Positions 6,696 through 13,761 are shown, counted from the first letter of the stretch. The stretch is 13,761 nt of DNA from Candidatus Latescibacterota bacterium (GCA_022825185.1 JAJDYK010000295.1:1-13761), one strand, 5' to 3'. The notes: a model not told the origin generated them from the letters alone. Translations and numbers: made by a program.

Positions 6696-7480
6696 CCAGC
6701 TAGCCCGCGCAAATACGCCAAGCTCGCGGGCGCGGCTCCGCGCAAACTGGCCTGGCGATAGACCTTGACCGAGGCAAAACCCGCGTAGCCAATGGCGTCC
6801 AAAGCCGCGAGCACGGCCTTGAAGTCAAGGTGGCCGCCGCCCAGCACACCGCCATTGCTCTCGCACAAGTGGACGTGCCGCAGTGCGCTGCCGCAGTCGA
6901 AAATGGGCTGGGTCAACGACTTTTCTTCAATGTTCATGTGGATCGTATCGACCATCGGCCTAAAAGCCGGCACGCCAATGCGCTCAATCAGGGCGCGCAC
7001 CTCGCCGACGGAATTGTTAAACCCCACTTGCAAATGATTGATCGGCTCGACGACCAAGTCCACGCCAGCCTCTTGCGCAGCCAAACCCACTTCGCGCAGA
7101 CCAGCCGCAATGCGCTCGTTGGCCACCTCGGCATCCGGCTCGTCCGCGCGCAACCCCTGCAAAAGCCCGACCACGAGAATGGCGTTAAAACGCTGAGCAA
7201 TCGCCAGGTACTCCCGCAGCCTAGCAACAGCACCGGCACGCCTTTGCGGGTCAGCCACACTCAGGCACAGCCCCTCGGCATAGACAGCCCCGGTCAAAAG
7301 CGACGGCACCACCAAGCCGCACGCCTCCACCGCGCGCTCAATCGCGTCCAATTGACCCAGCACCGCAGGCGTCAGATTCAACTCGACGCCCTCGTACCCA
7401 CAGTCCCGAATAAAGTCCAACCCAGCGGCGAAATCGCCCCCGAGATCCGCAAAGTCGATTACCATATAGCTGTATTGCAT
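6692..7480 (-). CDS. Sugar phosphate isomerase/epimerase-like TIM barrel protein (AP endonuclease 2 fold)
   Basis: I start at the ATG at 7480 (262 residues), because GGAG lies 6 bases upstream. A TTG four codons earlier, at 7492, is open but would place its start beyond that site. The fold is shown by IDFADLGGDFAAGLDFIRD and GYEGVELNL at the N-terminus, and by the series of metal-site strands: E145 (VVEPINH), D178 and H181 (MVDTIHMN), and H204 (HVHLCESN). In xylose isomerase-like epimerases the last strand normally supplies a second metal-binding Glu (SVE); here it reads FASVKVYR, with K239 at that place. Related enzymes interconvert ketoses, keto-acids or inosose-type compounds. The altered residue makes exact activity uncertain. 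The gene is convergent with crcB and divergent from the aldo/keto reductase. Confidence 0.85.
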   Translation of the reverse strand: MQYSYMVIDFADLGGDFAAGLDFIRDCGYEGVELNLTPAVLGQLDAIERAVEACGLVVPSLLTGAVYAEGLCLSVADPQRRAGAVARLREYLAIAQRFNAILVVGLLQGLRADEPDAEVANERIAAGLREVGLAAQEAGVDLVVEPINHLQVGFNNSVGEVRALIERIGVPAFRPMVDTIHMNIEEKSLTQPIFDCGSALRHVHLCESNGGVLGGGHLDFKAVLAALDAIGYAGFASVKVYRQASLRGAAPASLAYLRGLAG

Positions 7481-7486
7481 CGTCGT

Positions 7487-7490
7487 CTCC
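7487..7490 (-). promoter_or_regulatory. Ribosome binding site choosing the ATG at 7480
   Basis: GGAG on the minus strand stands 6 bases before ATG 7480. This is why the shorter 262-residue product is preferred over the TTG at 7492. Confidence 0.6.
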
Positions 7491-7492
7491 AA

Positions 7493-7574
7493 AGAATTAG
7501 GAATTAAGAATCAGGAATTAGGAATTGGACGGTGGTGGGTAATTCTCAATTCTCAATTCCTAATTCCTAATTGA
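7493..7574. repeat. Heptamer-based inverted repeat (large hairpin with G-rich apex)
   Basis: The left arm is five 7-base units: AGAATTA, GGAATTA, AGAATCA, GGAATTA, GGAATTG (7493-7527). The right arm is TAATTCT, CAATTCT, CAATTCC, TAATTCC, TAATTGA (7540-7574), variants of the reverse complement of the same heptamer. The 12-base centre, GACGGTGGTGGG, is G-rich. The whole could fold into an imperfect hairpin with arms of about 35 bases. It sits just before the start of a minus-strand gene and about 60 bases before a plus-strand gene, so it is not an ordinary terminator. The AT-rich arms differ strongly from the surrounding GC-rich genes, as for short interspersed heptamer repeats or small non-coding mobile repeats. 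Confidence 0.8.
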
Positions 7575-7634
7575 AATTAGCTGTCGCTGTGTCTAAGTTA
7601 CCCCATTCCCTTTAGCCCCAACAGCGGAGCGCAC

Positions 7635-8537
7635 ATGCGATACCGACGATTCGGCAAAACGAACTGGCAAATCAGCGAAATCGCCATGGGTGGGTCTTGG
7701 TTCTACGGACGCCCGGAATACGGCCTCCTGCCGGTGGCGCACGGAGTCGCCATGGTCGAGCGTGCCCTCGAATTGGGCATCAATTACTTCGACACGGCCC
7801 CACTCTACGGCCAAGGCCGCAGCGAAAAGGTCCTCGGCCACGCCCTCAAAGGCGTTGACGCGCCCTATTATCTGGCGACCAAAGTAGGCTATTATCCCGC
7901 GCCCTTCGACTACACCCGCGACACCGTGTGGCGGGGATTTGAAGCCAGCCTCCTGCGCTTGCAGCGCGACTCGGTCGATCTGTTGCAACTCCACGAGGCC
8001 GAACAGGCGGGCTGGGAGGGGATATTCGGCCGAGGGCGCGCCCTAGAGGCCATGCTCGAAATCCGCGACCAAGGACTCGCACAACACATCGGCCTGACCG
8101 GTTCGGACCTCGTGCTGATGCGCGATGTCCTCGCCGAGTGCGACGATTTCGTCTCGGTGATCACCTTCCTCAAATACGACCTACTGGTGCAGACGGCCAA
8201 GGAAATCCTCTTGCCCACCGCGGCCACCCGCGACGTCGCCATCATCCTCGCCTCGCCGCTGCACGCCGGCCTGCTCGGGTCCAAGCGCGACGCTTGGAAG
8301 GAGGTCGGCCGCTTTGCCGAGCTGTATCCCAAACTCGAAAAAGTCGAAGCCCTGCTCGCCGACGAACCCGGCGACATGCCCGACCACGGGCTGCGCTACT
8401 TGCTGTCAGACCCCCAAGTCTCCGTGCTGCTCACCGGCGCTGCAACGTTAGACGAACTCAAAGTCTCCACGGCCGTTTCCGACGGCCGCTATCTATCACC
8501 CGAACTCATCGCCCGCATCGAAGCACTCACCCCTTGA
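7635..8537 (+). CDS. Aldo/keto reductase
   Basis: The product has 300 residues; GGAG lies about 6 bases before the ATG. The full catalytic tetrad is visible: D53 (YFDTAPLYG), Y58, K83 (LATKVGYY) and H120 (LLQLHEAE). The start MRYRRFGKTNWQISEIAMGG is typical of the superfamily, and the C-terminal region (LLSDPQVSVLLTGAATLDEL) matches the NADP-binding end. The overall arrangement is like L-fucose or D-threo-aldose dehydrogenase and related AKRs, which oxidise sugars to lactones or reduce ketones with NAD(P). The enzyme is cytoplasmic, with no signal peptide. The Gfo/Idh gene follows after 13 bases, so the two are almost certainly cotranscribed and may act on related sugar substrates. The substrate cannot be read from the sequence. 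Confidence 0.92.
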   Translation: MRYRRFGKTNWQISEIAMGGSWFYGRPEYGLLPVAHGVAMVERALELGINYFDTAPLYGQGRSEKVLGHALKGVDAPYYLATKVGYYPAPFDYTRDTVWRGFEASLLRLQRDSVDLLQLHEAEQAGWEGIFGRGRALEAMLEIRDQGLAQHIGLTGSDLVLMRDVLAECDDFVSVITFLKYDLLVQTAKEILLPTAATRDVAIILASPLHAGLLGSKRDAWKEVGRFAELYPKLEKVEALLADEPGDMPDHGLRYLLSDPQVSVLLTGAATLDELKVSTAVSDGRYLSPELIARIEALTP

Positions 8538-8550
8538 GAAGGAATAGCAC

Positions 8551-9591
8551 ATGAAACCTGTCCGCGTCGGCTGCATCGGCCTCGGCTGGATCACCCAAAG
8601 GGCGCACCTCCCAGCGTTAGCAGCCCTCGCCGAGGAAGGCCACGTCGTCTTCCAAGCATTCTGCGACAAAAGCGACGAAACTCTCCAGGAACAAGCGGCC
8701 ATCCATAAGCCTCATTCGACCTATACCGACCACCATCAAATGTTTGCAGAGCAGGAACTCGACGCGGTTTACCTGTGCATTCCGCCGACTGCACACACCG
8801 ACGAAGTGCTCATTGCCGCAGACCAAGGCGTCGCCCTGTTCGTCGAAAAGCCGCAGACCCTCGACTTAGCGCAAGTCGTCGAATTCAACGCCGCAATCGA
8901 AAAAGCCGGCATCGTATCTCAGGTCGGCTTCGTCTATCGCTACGAGCCTTCTTCTGCGCCGACCTTGGAGCTATTGCAGCAGCGCACGCCGCGCCACGCC
9001 CAAATCCAAAACTTCTACAGCGGCCAGCCCATCCGCTACTGGACCAGCCGCTACGAACTCTGCGGCGGCTCCTTCGTCGAAAATACCATCCACAGCGTCG
9101 ATCTGTTGCGCTACTTGCTCGGCGACATTGAAGCAGTCTCGGCCTTTTACGTCGAATCCCTGCCCGACGAGCGCATCGAGCCGATGAACCTGCCCCACGT
9201 GTACAACGTCAACTATCGCTTTGAGGGGCGCTTGACCGCCAACGCCAGCGTCTCGCGGGTAATGAGCAACGTCAATTACTCCAAGCGCGAAATCCTCGTC
9301 GTCAGCGACGACTCAATCATCGAGTGGAATCCACAAAAAGTAACGGAAAACGGCGAGGTAGTGTGGGAAGCCAAAGAAGAGCCGCAATCTCGCGGTGCTT
9401 TCTTCTCTCAGGCTCGCGCCTTTATCGCCGCCGTCCAAGCCGGCGATCCCTCCATGCCGCGCAGCCCCTACGTCCCTTCTCTCAACAGCCTAGCCGCCGT
9501 TTTAGGGGCCAATGCCTCAGCCGAAAGCGGCGGCGAATTGATCCCCCTCAGCGATCTAATCGGCGCAGCCACCCAGGGCTCGCGGGGCTAG
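8551..9591 (+). CDS. Gfo/Idh/MocA family oxidoreductase
   Basis: The product has 346 residues, with an AAGGA site before the ATG. The N-terminal Rossmann fold shows VGCIGLGWIT (6-15, G10-x-G12 dinucleotide loop) and the conserved E99-K100-P101 (LFVEKPQTL). The second domain carries GGSFVENTIHSVDLLRYLLG (172-191), which holds the catalytic His at 181. The residue four before it, usually Asp, is Glu (E177). Enzymes of this family use NAD(P) to oxidise or reduce sugars, inositols and their derivatives. It is the second gene of the pair with the aldo/keto reductase, 13 bases downstream. About 100 bases separate its stop from that of the convergent DUF6817-like gene; no clear terminator hairpin is seen there. 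Confidence 0.93.
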   Translation: MKPVRVGCIGLGWITQRAHLPALAALAEEGHVVFQAFCDKSDETLQEQAAIHKPHSTYTDHHQMFAEQELDAVYLCIPPTAHTDEVLIAADQGVALFVEKPQTLDLAQVVEFNAAIEKAGIVSQVGFVYRYEPSSAPTLELLQQRTPRHAQIQNFYSGQPIRYWTSRYELCGGSFVENTIHSVDLLRYLLGDIEAVSAFYVESLPDERIEPMNLPHVYNVNYRFEGRLTANASVSRVMSNVNYSKREILVVSDDSIIEWNPQKVTENGEVVWEAKEEPQSRGAFFSQARAFIAAVQAGDPSMPRSPYVPSLNSLAAVLGANASAESGGELIPLSDLIGAATQGSRG

Positions 9592-9692
9592 AGGCCAAAG
9601 GCGATGGGTGGGCCAAACCGATCTAGCGGCCCGCGCGGGTGAAAACGTCCGCCTCCGCTTTCATCTGTACAAAGCTAAGCTGTTTTAGGTAT

Positions 9693-10232
9693 CTATTTGA
9701 GACGACCCGCAAACACCTCGGCAAACCGATCCTCGGCAATGCCGCCCAAGCGCTGCGCCATGCGCTCGAATGCATCGCGGCGATAGTCCCAGTTGCCCCA
9801 CCGCGCCACCTGCTCCAACCAATCGCACAGGTGAATCGTCACTAGATCGTTGAAATCCTGCTCAGTCATCTCGATGGAATCGCCAGTCAAGCGGTCTTGG
9901 AGCACGTAGGGAGCACTGTGCTGCTCCACAGCGGCGTCAAACGTGTCGCGCACCATAACGCAATTGACGTACGCCAAGTATTCAGCCCGCTCGCCGATGA
10001 GCGCCTGCACTTCAGCGCGGCGCTCGACGGGCAGGGTAAAATCCTGGAAAATCTCAGTGCCGTATATGGAGTGAAAGAGCGCGGCGTGGCACATCACATC
10101 ATCGCCTCCCCACTTCTTCATATCGCCGTGTACGCCGATGCAGTGGGCCAAGTAGGTCTTGTTGGTGTGCCCCACGTCGGCAGCGCCAATTTCCCTGAAA
10201 AATCCAGTCAGTTCCTTAAAACTAGCAGCCAT
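9693..10232 (-). CDS. DUF6817-like (HD-type fold) protein
   Basis: The product has 179 residues; AGGA lies 8 bases before the ATG. Histidines and acids are spread as in an all-helical HD-like metal site: GHTNKTYLAH (21-30), then HAALFHSIYGTE (49-60), and later HLCDWLEQ (134-141). The FHSIYGTE motif and the ALIGERAE motif (77-84) resemble what I recall of the DUF6817 family, whose biochemical role is not established. There is no signal peptide or membrane helix. The gene begins 9 bases after the MFS transporter's stop, in the same direction, so the two form an operon. A role in handling the transported compound is a guess from position only. Confidence 0.75.
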   Translation of the reverse strand: MAASFKELTGFFREIGAADVGHTNKTYLAHCIGVHGDMKKWGGDDVMCHAALFHSIYGTEIFQDFTLPVERRAEVQALIGERAEYLAYVNCVMVRDTFDAAVEQHSAPYVLQDRLTGDSIEMTEQDFNDLVTIHLCDWLEQVARWGNWDYRRDAFERMAQRLGGIAEDRFAEVFAGRLK

Positions 10233-10241
10233 AGTGTCGTC

Positions 10242-11438
10242 CTATGCGTTTGAGGATTGGATCGGGCGGTCGGCAATCGGCAGATGGAGCAGCGCAGCCA
10301 CCACGCCGAGGGCAATCGCCAACCACCAGACGGGATCGTACGACCCAGTCGAATCATAGAGCAGACCAGCTAACCAGACGCCTAGGAAACTGCCGGCCTG
10401 ATGACTGAAAAAGACAATGCCGTACAGCGTTGACAAGTAGCGCGCCCCGAATATCTGGGCCACCGTCCCACTGGTCAACGGCACAGTCGCCAGCCACAAG
10501 AAGCCAATCAGGCCGCCGAAGAGCAAGGCGGAAAAGCTGGTCAGGGGGACGAAGAGAAACAAGCCGATGACCACGGCGCGGCTGAAGTAAAGCGCGCTCA
10601 ATAAATATTTCTTGCGGTAGCGGTCGCCCAGCCAGCCAAACAAAGACGAACCGAAAACGTTGAACAGGCCAATCAGCGACAAGGCCGTAGCCCCGATCAT
10701 GCGCGACAGGCCACCGTCGGTGAGGAACGAAGGCAGGTGCGTGGCGATAAAGGCGACGTGGAAGCCACAGACGAAGAACCCCGCGTTGAGCAGCCAATAG
10801 CCCGAATGGCCCCGCGCCCTGAGCAACGCTTGCAGCAGCGTGCCCTCGTCGTGCGACCGGGCCGCATGTGTGCTGGGCTGGCGCGGAAAGCCAAAGGCCA
10901 ACAGCACAACCCACCCAATTAGGGCCGCGCTGACCAAAAAGGACGCCTGCCAACCCGCGTGGACAATCACCCACTGTATCCCAGGCACTAAGGCAAAAGT
11001 CCCAAACGAACCGGCCGCGGTGACGATGCCAAACGCCGTGCTGCGGTTTGCCGGATGGACGACGCGGGCGACGGCCCCCAGCACGACCACGTACGTGGTG
11101 CTGCCGAGCCCCAAGCCGATGATGAGTCCCAACGTCAGATGCAAACCGAGCGGACCATTGCTAGTCGGCACCAGCAGGCACCCCGCCGCGTAGAGCAGCG
11201 CGCCTCCCAGCACGACCCACCGCGCCCCGTAGCGATCGGCGATCATCCCGAACAAGGGCAGGCCGAAGACCACGTTTTGCAGCGCTATGGCCAAGCTGAA
11301 CACTTCGCGCCCCAGATCCAAGCTGTCGCTAATCGGCTGTAGAAAGAGGCCAAACGACTGGCGGATCCCCATGCTGGCGAGGACCGTCAACGCACTGAAG
11401 AGCACGATGATCGTCGTCTGGCGATTCGCAGCGGCCAT
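10242..11438 (-). CDS. Major facilitator superfamily transporter
   Basis: The product has 398 residues and about 12 membrane helices in two halves separated by a charged loop near 190-215 (RQPSTHAARSHDEG). The MFS signature between helices 2 and 3 is present as GMIADRYGARWVV (63-75), with a second copy in the other half, GWLGDRYRKKYLL. The N-terminal pattern MGIRQSFGLFLQPI, with helix-4 GLGSTTYVVVLGAVARV, is like the oxalate/formate or monocarboxylate transporter-like branch, which moves small organic acids. The exact solute is unknown. The ATG at 11438 has no ribosome site, and a promoter lies so close (TATACT at 11451-11446) that the transcript may be leaderless. The gene is divergent from the lactonase-like gene, with which it shares a compact control region. 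Confidence 0.93.
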   Translation of the reverse strand: MAAANRQTTIIVLFSALTVLASMGIRQSFGLFLQPISDSLDLGREVFSLAIALQNVVFGLPLFGMIADRYGARWVVLGGALLYAAGCLLVPTSNGPLGLHLTLGLIIGLGLGSTTYVVVLGAVARVVHPANRSTAFGIVTAAGSFGTFALVPGIQWVIVHAGWQASFLVSAALIGWVVLLAFGFPRQPSTHAARSHDEGTLLQALLRARGHSGYWLLNAGFFVCGFHVAFIATHLPSFLTDGGLSRMIGATALSLIGLFNVFGSSLFGWLGDRYRKKYLLSALYFSRAVVIGLFLFVPLTSFSALLFGGLIGFLWLATVPLTSGTVAQIFGARYLSTLYGIVFFSHQAGSFLGVWLAGLLYDSTGSYDPVWWLAIALGVVAALLHLPIADRPIQSSNA

Positions 11439-11445
11439 GAAAGGT

Positions 11446-11473
11446 AGTATAGCCCTTGTCGCACTCGGGACAA
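11446..11473 (-). promoter_or_regulatory. Candidate promoter for the MFS transporter operon
   Basis: On the minus strand, TTGTCC (11473-11468) and TATACT (11451-11446) are 16 bases apart. Initiation 6-8 bases downstream would fall at or next to the ATG at 11438, so the message may lack a leader, in agreement with the absent ribosome site. Confidence 0.4.
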
Positions 11474-11484
11474 GAGACTATGTT
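11456..11484 (+). promoter_or_regulatory. Candidate promoter for the lactonase-like gene, overlapping the divergent one
   Basis: TTGTCG (11456-11461) and TATGTT (11479-11484) are 17 bases apart on the plus strand, with the ATG about 32 bases further on. The two -35 boxes lie in the inverted repeat CTTGTC (11455-11460) / GACAAG (11469-11474), which might also be an operator. Confidence 0.35.
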
Positions 11485-11500
11485 TCGGCGCAAAACCTCA

Positions 11501-11506
11501 AAGGAG
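11501..11506 (+). promoter_or_regulatory. Ribosome binding site choosing the ATG at 11516
   Basis: AAGGAG stands 9 bases before ATG 11516. The upstream in-frame TTG at 11456 and ATG at 11480 have no such site, and 11456 lies in the proposed promoter. Confidence 0.7.
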
Positions 11507-11515
11507 CAAACCTCA

Positions 11516-12538
11516 ATGACCGCACAAGAACGACCCGTCGTCTTCGTCTCGCTCACCGGCGACGAAGCCATCAAACTCTATGACCTCGACCCCCAATCGG
11601 GCGCGCTGGAGTTGCGCGCCACCAGTCCGGCGCACGGCCCGTCGGGCGCGCTCTTTTTGCACCCGTCGCGTCCCGTGCTCTACGACGGCCACGTCATGTC
11701 CACGACCCTCGCCAGCTTCCACCTCGACACCGCATCAGGCGAATTAACCCTGATCAACAAGGTGGACACCAGCCTCGACACCCCTGCTCACCTGATTACC
11801 GACCCCGCTGGTCGCTTCCTGCTGACGGCTTATTACACCGGTGGCGGTATCACAGTCCACCGCTTGGACGACGACGGAGCCATCGGCGACCTCGTTCAGC
11901 GCATCGACACCGGCCCCAAGGCACACGCCGTCCTGCTGACCGAGGACGAGCGCTTTGTCTTTGTGCCCCACGTCTATCCCAACAACAAGACCAGCCAGTT
12001 CCGCTTCGACGCCAGCACCGGCCAACTCTCGCCCAACGACCCGCCCGTACTGGTTCCACCGGAAGGTAAGCCTGGCCCCCGGCACATCTGCTTCCGCCCG
12101 CTCGGCGACGTCGCGTACATCGTCAACGAGCAGGGCAACACAGTCACCGCCCACCGCTTCGACCCCGAGCGCGGCACCCTCTCCATTTTCCAGGACATCT
12201 CGACCCTGCCCGCGGACTATACCGAAGGCGGGCACACCGCCCACGTCGAAGTCCATCCCAATGGCCAGTGGTGCTACGCATCCAATCGCGGCAACGACAG
12301 CATCGTCGGCTATAACATTGACGCTGACGGCACACTCAGCCCGTTTGGGCACTACCCAATACCGGCCAGCCCGCGCTCGTTCAATATCGACCCGACCGGC
12401 ACGTACCTGTACGGCGCTGGAGAAGCCGCCGACCGCATGACCTGTTACCAAATCGATGCAACCAGCGGTGCCCTACAGCCCATCGCAGATTACGAAGTGG
12501 GCAGTCAGCCGTTTTGGGTCATGGTGACGACCCTTTAG
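11516..12538 (+). CDS. Lactonase family beta-propeller (6-phosphogluconolactonase-like)
   Basis: From the ATG at 11516 the product has 340 residues, the normal length for the seven-bladed YbhE/Pgl-type lactonases. The frame is open back to a TTG at 11456, but the strong AAGGAG favours 11516. Blade repeats end in patterns such as IKLYDLDPQSGALEL (19-33), FRFDASTGQL (162-171) and MTCYQIDATSGALQP (308-322). Family markers are PGPRHICFRP (186-195), YIVNEQGNTV (201-210), and HVEVHPNGQWCYASNRGNDS (243-262). Family members hydrolyse sugar lactones to the acids or, in relatives, open muconolactone-type rings. There is no signal peptide, so action in the cytoplasm is expected. It would fit after a sugar dehydrogenase and before an acid dehydratase. 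The fold is clear; the lactone is unknown. Confidence 0.9.
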   Translation: MTAQERPVVFVSLTGDEAIKLYDLDPQSGALELRATSPAHGPSGALFLHPSRPVLYDGHVMSTTLASFHLDTASGELTLINKVDTSLDTPAHLITDPAGRFLLTAYYTGGGITVHRLDDDGAIGDLVQRIDTGPKAHAVLLTEDERFVFVPHVYPNNKTSQFRFDASTGQLSPNDPPVLVPPEGKPGPRHICFRPLGDVAYIVNEQGNTVTAHRFDPERGTLSIFQDISTLPADYTEGGHTAHVEVHPNGQWCYASNRGNDSIVGYNIDADGTLSPFGHYPIPASPRSFNIDPTGTYLYGAGEAADRMTCYQIDATSGALQPIADYEVGSQPFWVMVTTL

Positions 12539-12567
12539 AGGCCGTGAATATCACCCCACATCGGCGC

Positions 12568-12586
12568 TCATCTGCGTTCATCTGCG
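12568..12586. repeat. Short tandem TCATCTGCG repeat in a convergent gap
   Basis: TCATCTGCG occurs twice, at 12568-12576 and 12578-12586, in the 55-base gap between convergent genes. Similar short intergenic repeats are scattered in some planctomycete- and Verrucomicrobia-like genomes. No hairpin terminator is visible in the gap. Confidence 0.35.
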
Positions 12587-12593
12587 GATCGTC

Positions 12594-13761
12594 TTAATCC
12601 AGCCCAAGCGCTTCGTCGATGTCCTGCTGATAGGCCCGCACAGCTCCGCTCATAATCTCCTCCATGGACAGCGAACGCCCGGCGTGCGCCGACTCATAGG
12701 CCCCCACAATCGCCGCCACGGCCTGCATCCCGCCAAAACCATCCACTTCAGGTTGGCCGCCGGTGAGGATGGCTTGGGCAAAGTCGTGGTACTCAATGGC
12801 CAAGTGCCGGGAGTCGATTTCGTAGAAAGATGTTGCGGAAGGATCGTATTCTACGCCGTCGGCACCAAAGAGGCGCTCAGTGATTTCGTCGAGGTGAAAA
12901 TCCGGCAGGAGCGAGAGGATTTCGCGGCCTTTTAGCTCCTTGCCTTCCAAGCGCAGCACCGCGGGCCGACCATTGCGGTCGCCGGGAGCATAGAGTGCTC
13001 CCAAGCGGCCGTGGACGCTGCGCTCCCATCCCCGACCACCGCGGCCCGCCACCAACACGAGTTGCGCCAGTGCACCAGACCGCATCCTGTATAGCGCGAC
13101 GACAGAATCCTCGCCCGTGGCCTCTACACTCTCGGGATAGGTCTTGGCCCGCTCGCGGTAGGATTCGAGGGGGTGATCGTCGTAGCCATCTGGCCTGCGC
13201 CGCACCGGCTCGACGATGAAGCCGCCGCCAAATACGTGCGCGTAGTCCCCCATGTAGTACTGGATGATGTCGCCGTAGTGGACGCCCATGTCCAAACCAA
13301 TGGCCCCTTTCTCCTTGAGATGGCGCCAAGGCGTAATGGTTATGCGGTCGCTGCCGCCGGCCGACGCCTGGATCATCAAAAAGGGATCCCCGAGCAGGCC
13401 AGACTCGACGATCGCCCGCGCCAAGCGATTGGGCGGGTCGCGGCGGTAGTTTTCGGCCGTGGCCAGCACGGCATTGCCGGTATGGGCTGCGTCGATCATG
13501 GCTTGGCAGGCGCGCATGGTAATGCCGAGGGGCTTTTCCACCAGCGCGTGCTTGCCAGCCAACAGGGCTGGCACGGCCACTTGGTGATGCACGGAAACGT
13601 CGGTAACCACATCGACGGCTAGGATATCATCGCGCTTGAGCATCGAATCCATATCCGTAAAGATCAGCGGCTCGCGTCCGAACAGCCGCTGCACCTCGCG
13701 GGCGGCAAACTCGGCGTTCGCCCGGTTCACGTCGCAGACGGCCATCAATTCGACATTGCCG
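12594..13761 (-). CDS. Gfo/Idh/MocA family oxidoreductase, N-terminus outside the window
   Basis: The frame is open to the right edge. Codons before the apparent start at 13748 read GNVELMAVCDVN, the normal second strand of the Rossmann fold, so the real start and the GxGxxG loop lie beyond 13761. At least 388 residues are present. Family features are VVTDVSVHHQVAVPALLAGK, then the VEKPLGIT catalytic Lys motif, and EKGAIGLDMGVHYGDIIQYY with the standard Asp-x3-His arrangement. The second domain is longer than in the 8551-9591 paralogue, and the two differ clearly, so they are not a recent duplication. An NAD(P)-dependent reaction on a sugar or cyclitol is expected; the substrate is unknown. 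The gene is convergent with the lactonase gene across 55 bases. Confidence 0.93.
   Translation of the reverse strand, partial: GNVELMAVCDVNRANAEFAAREVQRLFGREPLIFTDMDSMLKRDDILAVDVVTDVSVHHQVAVPALLAGKHALVEKPLGITMRACQAMIDAAHTGNAVLATAENYRRDPPNRLARAIVESGLLGDPFLMIQASAGGSDRITITPWRHLKEKGAIGLDMGVHYGDIIQYYMGDYAHVFGGGFIVEPVRRRPDGYDDHPLESYRERAKTYPESVEATGEDSVVALYRMRSGALAQLVLVAGRGGRGWERSVHGRLGALYAPGDRNGRPAVLRLEGKELKGREILSLLPDFHLDEITERLFGADGVEYDPSATSFYEIDSRHLAIEYHDFAQAILTGGQPEVDGFGGMQAVAAIVGAYESAHAGRSLSMEEIMSGAVRAYQQDIDEALGLD

Noticed and set aside
7493..7574. Inverted repeat as a CRISPR array or intrinsic terminator
   Set aside because: There are no regular repeats with unique spacers, and it stands at gene starts, not ends. 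A T-run terminator does not fit its place.
9592..9692. CCCGCGCGGG palindrome near 9630-9640 as a terminator between convergent genes
   Set aside because: The palindrome leaves no room for a proper loop and no T-run follows on either strand.

Overview
The window is about 13.8 kb of GC-rich bacterial DNA packed with protein genes. Two unrelated exported proteins (271-1725 and 4346-6160) end in the same kind of C-terminal beta-sandwich tail (an N-x-PNPFN motif, then G-Q-[KR]-VRTLV, then a terminal R/K-x-L-x-L-[RK]). Such FlgD-like or type IX-style sorting tails are common in the FCB group and related candidate phyla. Together with many Gfo/Idh/MocA, enolase-superfamily and sugar-isomerase genes, this suggests a Latescibacterota- or Poribacteria-like heterotroph. 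The taxonomic call is an inference; no rRNA or marker gene is present.

Layout. On the minus strand at 1-2939 is a probable three-gene operon: enolase-superfamily enzyme, then a diheme c-type cytochrome with a sorting tail, then the N-terminal 80 codons of a PQQ-sugar-dehydrogenase-like exported protein cut by the window edge. On the plus strand at 3054-6695 are a NodB-type polysaccharide deacetylase, a truncated gene remnant, an exported WD40/Calx-beta/tail protein with six nearly identical 126-bp repeats, an intergenic stretch with possible gene debris, and a CrcB/Fluc fluoride channel. The channel's stop codon overlaps that of a convergent sugar-isomerase-like gene (6692-7480). A heptamer-based inverted repeat at 7493-7574 separates that gene from a divergent pair: an aldo/keto reductase and a Gfo/Idh/MocA oxidoreductase (7635-9591). 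Next, on the minus strand, come an MFS transporter and a DUF6817-like protein (11438-9693). A compact divergent promoter region (11446-11484) separates them from a 6-phosphogluconolactonase-like beta-propeller (11516-12538). The window ends inside a second Gfo/Idh/MocA gene (12594-13761, minus) whose N-terminus lies outside.

The genes read as carbohydrate and sugar-acid metabolism. An aldose reductase/dehydrogenase, a lactonase, an enolase-superfamily dehydratase or racemase candidate, two NAD(P)-dependent sugar oxidoreductases, a sugar isomerase-like TIM barrel, a deacetylase and a transporter could form oxidative, non-phosphorylating sugar routes. The cytochrome/dehydrogenase pair would pass electrons outside the cytoplasm. 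No tRNA, rRNA, CRISPR array, transposase or defence system was seen. No single system here is clearly new. The most unusual items are the homogenised WD40 array, the tail-bearing diheme cytochrome operon, the altered active-site residues of two enzymes, and the heptamer hairpin. No stretch over 300 bases lacks a gene or gene remnant.
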